Source: DATHBD01 sp035296325 | GTDB taxonomy: Bacteria; Actinomycetota; Actinomycetes; Mycobacteriales; Micromonosporaceae | Reading direction: 5' to 3' | DNA length: 64,000 bases | Assembly (NCBI GenBank): GCA_035296325.1 | Contig: DATHBD010000051.1 | Span: forward strand, 124,001 to 188,000 | Program-made: the position numbers and the translations under genes | In this document: positions 59,364-64,000 of the stretch, one piece after another | How the letters are laid out: every line of letters starts with the position of its first letter | Numbering within the stretch: the stretch's first letter is position 1 | Notes under the pieces: generated by a model | What the model was told of the DNA's origin: nothing | The model's database searches: none | What the model saw: only the letters and a program-made list of their open reading frames with translations

Positions 59364-60358
59364 GTCCCCTCCGACTTGGTTTCCCGGCTCATCAGCTCGG
59401 CTACCGCCTTGCGCGGGTCGACGCCCTCGTGACAGACCCGCTCGACCTGCTCGGTGATCGGCATCTCGACGCCCACCCGGCGGGCCAGGTCACGGATCGC
59501 CAGGCAGCTCTTCACGCCCTCCGCGGTCTGCCGGGTGGCCAGCTGCGCCTCCTCGAGGCTCTCCCCCCGCCCGAGGTGCTCCCCGAAGGTCCGATTGCGC
59601 GACAGCGGCGAGGAGCAGGTGCCGACGAGGTCGCCCAGGCCGGCGAGCCCGGCGAAGGTGAGCGGGTCGGCGCCCAGCGCGACGCCGAGCCGGGCGGTCT
59701 CGGCCAGCCCGCGGGTGATCAGGGTCGCCCGCGTGTTGGACCCGAAACCCAGAGCAACCCCCATGCCGTACGCCAGCGCGATGACATTCTTCACCGCGCC
59801 GCCCAGCTCACAGCCCACCACGTCGTCGTTGGTGTACGGCCGGAAGTACCGCGTCGTGGTGGCCTGCTGCACGAGCGCCGCCCGGGCCGGGTCCACGCAC
59901 CCCACCACGGTGGCGGCCGGCTGCTCGGCGGCGATCTCGGCGGCCAGGTTCGGCCCGGTCACCACGGCGACGCACTCGGCCGGCACGCCGGCGACCTCGG
60001 TGATCACCTGGCTCATCCGCTTGGTCGTGCCCAGCTCGATGCCCTTCATCAAACTGACCCACGTGACGTCGGGCGGGACGATGCCGGCCCAGCCGGCGAG
60101 GTTGGAGCGCAGCGTCTGCGACGGCACGGCGAGCACCACCAGCTCGGCACCGTCCAGCGCGACCGACGCGTCGGCCGTCGCGCTGACCCGATCCGGCAGG
60201 CGCAGCCCCGGCAGGTACTCCGGGTTGGCGTGGTTGGAACTGATCATGTCGGCCAGGGCGGAGCGCCGCGCCCACATGGTGACGTCGCCGCCGGCGTCCG
60301 CGAGGACCTTGGCGAAGGCCGTACCCCACGAGCCGGCGCCCATCACGGCGACTCTCAC
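59360..60358 (-). CDS. gpsA: Glycerol-3-phosphate dehydrogenase [NAD(P)+]
   Basis: 332-residue enzyme supplying glycerol-3-phosphate for phospholipids. VMGAGSWGTAFAKVLA is the NAD motif; ELGGAVKNVIALAYGM carries the catalytic Lys. GTG start overlaps the plsC remnant (GTGA). The gene depends on an upstream acyltransferase gene that is no longer intact. Confidence 0.96.
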   Translation of the reverse strand: MRVAVMGAGSWGTAFAKVLADAGGDVTMWARRSALADMISSNHANPEYLPGLRLPDRVSATADASVALDGAELVVLAVPSQTLRSNLAGWAGIVPPDVTWVSLMKGIELGTTKRMSQVITEVAGVPAECVAVVTGPNLAAEIAAEQPAATVVGCVDPARAALVQQATTTRYFRPYTNDDVVGCELGGAVKNVIALAYGMGVALGFGSNTRATLITRGLAETARLGVALGADPLTFAGLAGLGDLVGTCSSPLSRNRTFGEHLGRGESLEEAQLATRQTAEGVKSCLAIRDLARRVGVEMPITEQVERVCHEGVDPRKAVAELMSRETKSEGT

Positions 60359-60588
60359 CGCGCCTCCTCAGGCATCTGCGCCGCCGGCGTCCACAGTGGA
60401 GGCGGCGGGCCTTCGCGACGGATTCCGGCCAGCATGTCCCGCAGGGTCAGCATGGTCGTGTCCGTGATTTCGTGCAGCATCTCCGCGGTCGCCGCCCCGC
60501 CGCCGTCCCACCGGGACAGGTCGATCGGTGCGCCGGCAACCACCGTGACCGCGAAGCGCCGCCAGAAGCCCAGTTTCCGTCTCCGCAC
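60355..60588 (-). pseudogene. plsC: Internally deleted 1-acylglycerol-3-phosphate acyltransferase (plsC) remnant
   Basis: 77-codon in-frame frame. Its first 13 residues (MRRRKLGFWRRFA) match the start, and from about TVVAGAPIDLSRW to the end match the C-terminus, of the 230-250-residue PlsC that precedes gpsA in relatives. All of the middle, including the catalytic NHxxxxD and the EGTR-type motif, is missing. The start is intact: AGGAGG lies 8 nt before the GTG. The stop still overlaps gpsA (GTGA), so a short peptide is probably translated and keeps gpsA coupled. A small functional protein is conceivable but it cannot be an acyltransferase. Confidence 0.82.
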
Positions 60589-60699
60589 GGCCGCTCCCTC
60601 CTGTCGATCCGACGCCTGGGCGCATCATGCCTGCCCAATCCCGCTCCCGCCAGGAGGGTGCCGGTGGAAAGTGTCGCGTCCTGGGGCAGGATCAACCGG

Positions 60700-61350
60700 G
60701 TGAGCAACGCTGGGTGGGTCGTGATCGTGCCCATCAAGCCACTGGAGCGCGGAAAGACGCGCCTGCGCGGCGCCGTGCCGGACGCGGCGCACCCGGACCT
60801 GGTCCTCGCGATGGCCATGGATACGGTCACCGCCGCCACGGCCTGCGCCGCTGTCTCCGGCATCGTCGTGGTGACCGACGACGCCCGGGTACGGGCTGCG
60901 CTCAGCGCCGCCGGCGCCCACTGCGTCCCGGACCGGCCGGGCCAGGGGCTCAACGCCGCACTGCGGTTCGGTGCCGCGACCGCCACCGGCCCCGTCGCCG
61001 CGCTCACCGCTGACCTGCCCGCACTGCGCCCCACGGATCTGGCCCGGGCACTCGGTCGGCTGCCTGCGCCGCAACGCGCGTTCGTGGCGGACGCCGGAGG
61101 CCTGGGCACGGTCCTGCTCACCGCCCCGAGCGCCGCCGAGTTCGACCCGCACTTCGGGCCGGACTCGGCGGCAGCCCACCGGGCGTCCGGGGCGATCGAG
61201 CTACGGGGTGGCTGGCAGTCTCTGCGCCGGGACGTCGACACCCCCGCCGACCTGGCCGCCGCTATCGCCCTCGGCCTCGGCCCGACCACCACCGCAGTCC
61301 TGAACGCAGGTTCAGCCGAGCGGGCAGATAGCGTGCAGGGATGGGTGTGA
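60700..61350 (+). CDS. cofC: 2-phospho-L-lactate/PEP guanylyltransferase CofC (FbiD)
   Basis: 216-residue enzyme of coenzyme F420 synthesis that activates a 3-carbon acid with GTP. VVIVPIKPLERGKTRL is the nucleotide motif; LTADLPALRP carries the metal-site Asp. CofC lies near gpsA/plsC in actinobacteria. GTG at 60700 has AGGA, and CAGGAT, a -10-like hexamer, ends 7 nt before it; either translation mode is possible. Its stop overlaps the cold-shock-like gene by 10 bp. Confidence 0.9.
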   Translation: MSNAGWVVIVPIKPLERGKTRLRGAVPDAAHPDLVLAMAMDTVTAATACAAVSGIVVVTDDARVRAALSAAGAHCVPDRPGQGLNAALRFGAATATGPVAALTADLPALRPTDLARALGRLPAPQRAFVADAGGLGTVLLTAPSAAEFDPHFGPDSAAAHRASGAIELRGGWQSLRRDVDTPADLAAAIALGLGPTTTAVLNAGSAERADSVQGWV

Positions 61351-61562
61351 CCGACGGGACGCGACTGCAGGGCACGGTCGCCTCATTCGACCCACAGACC
61401 CGCGCCGGCACCGCGCTGCTGGACGACGGCGCCGAGGTCGCCTTTCCCGCCGCCGCGTTCGACGCCTCAGGGCTGCGGCTGCTCCGGGTCGGGCAACGGG
61501 TGCGGCTGGAGCGGGATCCGGACGGCCTGGTGATCATGGTCACCTTACCCACGCTGCATTGA
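61341..61562 (+). CDS. Cold-shock-domain-like small protein
   Basis: 73-residue OB-fold protein. GTVASFDPQTRAGTALLDDGAEVAF matches the first strands of cold-shock proteins, with RVGQRVRLERDPDGLV later, but the classic RNP motifs (KGFGFI, VFVHF) are degenerate. May bind RNA or single-stranded DNA. ATG lies inside the end of cofC (overlap of 10 bp). Commonly found downstream of cofC in this group. Confidence 0.8.
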   Translation: MGVTDGTRLQGTVASFDPQTRAGTALLDDGAEVAFPAAAFDASGLRLLRVGQRVRLERDPDGLVIMVTLPTLH

Positions 61563-61612
61563 CACCGGGCCAACGCCTTTCCCCGTTCATCTGCGCCGGT
61601 CATGATGATCCG

Positions 61613-64000
61613 ATGAACACCACCCCTGACCCGCCCGAGGGGCGACCCGCCGACTACCGCCCCAACGGCGGTGCCGCACCCAACGGCGGCACCACGCGGG
61701 CGGTCGACGCCCCGGCGCGGCGCCGGGCCGGCGCCACGGCGGGGACGGCCGCCCCCTCGGCCGGTGCAGTGTCGCCGGCAACCCCCGCGGCCTCCGGCAA
61801 GCAGGTACCGTCGGAACGGCAGCGTCCCGCGGGCGAGACCAGGCAGGTGCCAGTGGTGAAGTCCTCGACGGGCACCGCCGAGCCGGGCCGGCCCGCCGAC
61901 GATGCGCCGGCCGCCCAGGCCAGGCCCCAGGCTCCCGCCCTGCCGGCCACCGCGACCCCGGCCGTCCTCCCGCCGGACCGCTACCTCGACCGCGAGCTGT
62001 CCTGGCTGGACTTCAACGCCCGGGTACTGACGCTGGCCGAGGACCCGGCCACGCCGCTGCTGGAGCGCGCCAAGTTCCTCGCCATCTTCGGCAGCAATCT
62101 CGACGAGTTCTACATGGTCCGGGTGGCCGGACTCAAGCGACGCCTGCAGACCGGCCTGCCGATCCGCAACCTCGGCGGCCTACCGCCGACCCAGGAGCTC
62201 GAGCGCATCGCCGAGCGCTCCGCGACCCTCGTCTCGCGGCAAGGGCGGTGCTTCACCGAGGAGGTCCTGCCCGCCCTCGCCGCGGAGAACATCCGCATCG
62301 TGACCTGGGCGGACCTTTCCCCGGCCGAGCGGGAACGGATGCGCACGTACTTCCGCGAGAAGGTCTTCCCCGTGCTCACCCCGCTCGCTGTGGACCCGGC
62401 GCACCCCTTCCCGTACATCTCCGGGCTGTCGCTGAACCTCGCCGTGGTCGTCCGCGACCCGGACAGCGGCCCGGAGCTCTTCGCCCGGGTGAAGGTGCCG
62501 AACAACGTCCAGCGCTTCTTCGCCATCGACCGGGACGGCCGGCAGCCCGGGGAGCCGCGCCCGGCCGAGGGCGCCCCCCGGCAGAACCGGTTCCTCCCGG
62601 TTGAGGAACTCATCGCGGCACACCTCGGTCAGCTCTTCTCCGGGATGCAGGTCCTCGAGCACCACCTGTTCCGGATCACCCGCAACGCCGAGGTGGAGGT
62701 GGACGAGGACCGCGACGAAGACCTGCTGCAGGCGCTCGAGCGGGAGCTGGCGCGACGCCGGTTCGGGCCGCCGGTGCGGCTGGAGGTGGCCGCGTCCATC
62801 TCCGACCACGTCCTTGAGCTGCTGGTCCGCGAACTCGACATGGACAGCCACGACGTGCTGCGGGTCCCCGGCCTGCTCGACCTGACCGCACTGTGGCAGG
62901 TCTACGAGGAGGTCGACCGCCCGGATCTGAAGGAACGCCCTTTTGTCCCGGCGACCCACCCGCAGTTCGCCGAGGGTGAGACGCCGCGCAGTGTCTTCGC
63001 CCGGCTGCGGGAGAACGACATCCTGGTGCACCACCCCTACCACTCCTTCTCCACGAGCGTGCAGCGCTTCGTGGAGCAGGCGGCCGCCGACCCGCACGTC
63101 CTCGCCATCAAGCAGACCCTGTACCGCACCAGCGGCGACTCCCCGATCGTCGACGCCCTGATCGACGCCGCCCAGGCCGGCAAGCAGGTGGTGGTGCTGG
63201 TCGAGGTGAAGGCGCGCTTCGACGAGAAGGCCAACATCGGCTGGGCCCGGATGCTGGAGCAGGCCGGCTGCCACGTGGTGTACGGCCTGGTGGGCCTGAA
63301 AACCCACTGCAAGATCTCGCTCGTGGTACGGCAGGAGGGCAGCCAGCTCCGGCGGTACTGCCACGTCGGCACCGGCAACTACCACCCGAAGACGGCCCGG
63401 GTGTACGAGGACTTCGGCCTGCTCACGGCGGACCCGGAGGTCGGCGCTGACCTGACCGACCTGTTCAACGTTCTCACCGGGTACAGCCGCCAGACCGCGT
63501 TCCGCCGCCTCCTCGTGGCGCCGCACGGGGTGCGGGCCGGGCTGATCGAACGCGTCGAGCGGGAGATCGACCATGTCCGCGCCGGACGCCCCGGGCTGGT
63601 CCAGATCAAGGTGAACTCCCTCGTCGACGAGGAACTCATCGACGCGCTGTACCGCGCCAGCCAGGCCGGCGTCGCGGTGGATCTCATCGTGCGCGGGATC
63701 TGCACGCTCCGCCCCGGCGTGCCCGGCCTGTCGGAGCACATCCGGGTGCGTTCCATCCTGGGCCGCTTCCTGGAGCACTCCAGGGTGTTCCGCTTCGGCA
63801 CCGGCGACGCCGCTGACGACGAACTCTGGATCGGCTCGGCCGACCTCATGCACCGCAACCTGGACCGGCGGGTCGAGGCGCTGGTGCGGGTGACCGATCC
63901 GGCCGGCCGGGAGAAGCTCAAGCGGGTGCTGACCATGTCGATGAGTGACGAAACCGCGTCGTTCGAACTCTCCGGCGACGGCAGTTGGCGTCGCCGGGCC
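61613..64000 (+). CDS. ppk: Polyphosphate kinase (partial, runs off right edge)
   Basis: 796 codons are visible with no stop. The first 120 residues are a Pro/Ala/Arg-rich disordered extension. The PPK N domain starts RYLDRELSWLDFN, FGSNLDEFYM follows, and the catalytic histidines are H565 (GLKTHCK, the autophosphorylated residue) and H591 (GNYHPKTA). SADLMHRNLDRRVE is near the visible end. CATGAT ends 6 nt before the ATG, suggesting a leaderless start. Only a short C-terminal part should be missing. Confidence 0.95.
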   Translation, partial: MNTTPDPPEGRPADYRPNGGAAPNGGTTRAVDAPARRRAGATAGTAAPSAGAVSPATPAASGKQVPSERQRPAGETRQVPVVKSSTGTAEPGRPADDAPAAQARPQAPALPATATPAVLPPDRYLDRELSWLDFNARVLTLAEDPATPLLERAKFLAIFGSNLDEFYMVRVAGLKRRLQTGLPIRNLGGLPPTQELERIAERSATLVSRQGRCFTEEVLPALAAENIRIVTWADLSPAERERMRTYFREKVFPVLTPLAVDPAHPFPYISGLSLNLAVVVRDPDSGPELFARVKVPNNVQRFFAIDRDGRQPGEPRPAEGAPRQNRFLPVEELIAAHLGQLFSGMQVLEHHLFRITRNAEVEVDEDRDEDLLQALERELARRRFGPPVRLEVAASISDHVLELLVRELDMDSHDVLRVPGLLDLTALWQVYEEVDRPDLKERPFVPATHPQFAEGETPRSVFARLRENDILVHHPYHSFSTSVQRFVEQAAADPHVLAIKQTLYRTSGDSPIVDALIDAAQAGKQVVVLVEVKARFDEKANIGWARMLEQAGCHVVYGLVGLKTHCKISLVVRQEGSQLRRYCHVGTGNYHPKTARVYEDFGLLTADPEVGADLTDLFNVLTGYSRQTAFRRLLVAPHGVRAGLIERVEREIDHVRAGRPGLVQIKVNSLVDEELIDALYRASQAGVAVDLIVRGICTLRPGVPGLSEHIRVRSILGRFLEHSRVFRFGTGDAADDELWIGSADLMHRNLDRRVEALVRVTDPAGREKLKRVLTMSMSDETASFELSGDGSWRRRA

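Overview
This window is chromosomal DNA from a very GC-rich actinobacterium. The order and sequence of the housekeeping genes point to the Micromonosporaceae (Micromonospora or a relative). Supporting signs are GTG/TTG starts, 4-bp ATGA/GTGA stop-start overlaps, Ala/Pro-rich tails on core proteins, coenzyme F420 synthesis (cofC), a SipW-Z-like pair of signal peptidases and an ECF42 sigma factor. I saw no rRNA, tRNA, insertion sequence, phage gene or CRISPR array. Nearly all of the window is ordinary core genome, and nothing in it looks like a defence island or a biosynthetic cluster.

Layout. 1-3039 (minus): a carbohydrate ABC importer (Tat lipoprotein and two permeases, the second cut by the window edge). 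3337-5520 (plus): a XerC-like recombinase and a class V aminotransferase. 5574-12233 (minus): the rpsP-khpA-rimM-trmD-rplS ribosome-maturation block, two signal peptidases, a Nudix hydrolase, rnhB, a DUF2469 gene and an M23-like protein. 12619-23473: a looser segment with a methyltransferase, proS with two tandem DUF402 genes, an ABC exporter, a histidine kinase/response regulator pair, a lipid-kinase-like gene, an amidohydrolase and a Uma2 gene. 23535-31984 (minus): ftsY, a small phosphotransferase, amtB-glnB, glnD and ffh, joining protein targeting to nitrogen control. 32167-37107: a PhoD phosphatase, the ECF42/DGPF pair and an acetyltransferase. 37128-48010 (minus): rsmD-coaD-(DivIVA-like)-DUF177-plsX-rnc-(mannosyltransferase)-mutM, then a 64-residue coiled-coil gene and smc. 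48336-55984: an LPxTG surface protein, recG, a FakA/DAK-type kinase, rpmB and thiL. 56123-64000: an AsnC-type domain, DUF3515, ddl, a cystathionine lyase, gpsA, a gutted plsC, cofC, a cold-shock-like protein and ppk (cut by the right edge).

The most notable points are departures from the standard actinobacterial plan. plsC survives only as an in-frame 77-codon remnant with a perfect ribosome binding site. rpmF is absent from the DUF177-plsX junction. RNase III carries a 120-bp tandem 15-bp repeat encoding eight AGLDx pentapeptides. The M23 protein keeps its zinc ligands but lacks both catalytic histidines. amtB has a clear GlnR-type operator, and glnD has been uncoupled from glnB by a terminator and about 0.5 kb of non-coding DNA. 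Several genes appear to be leaderless, with a -10 hexamer ending 6-8 nt before the start codon. All family assignments are by reading motifs; no database search was run.
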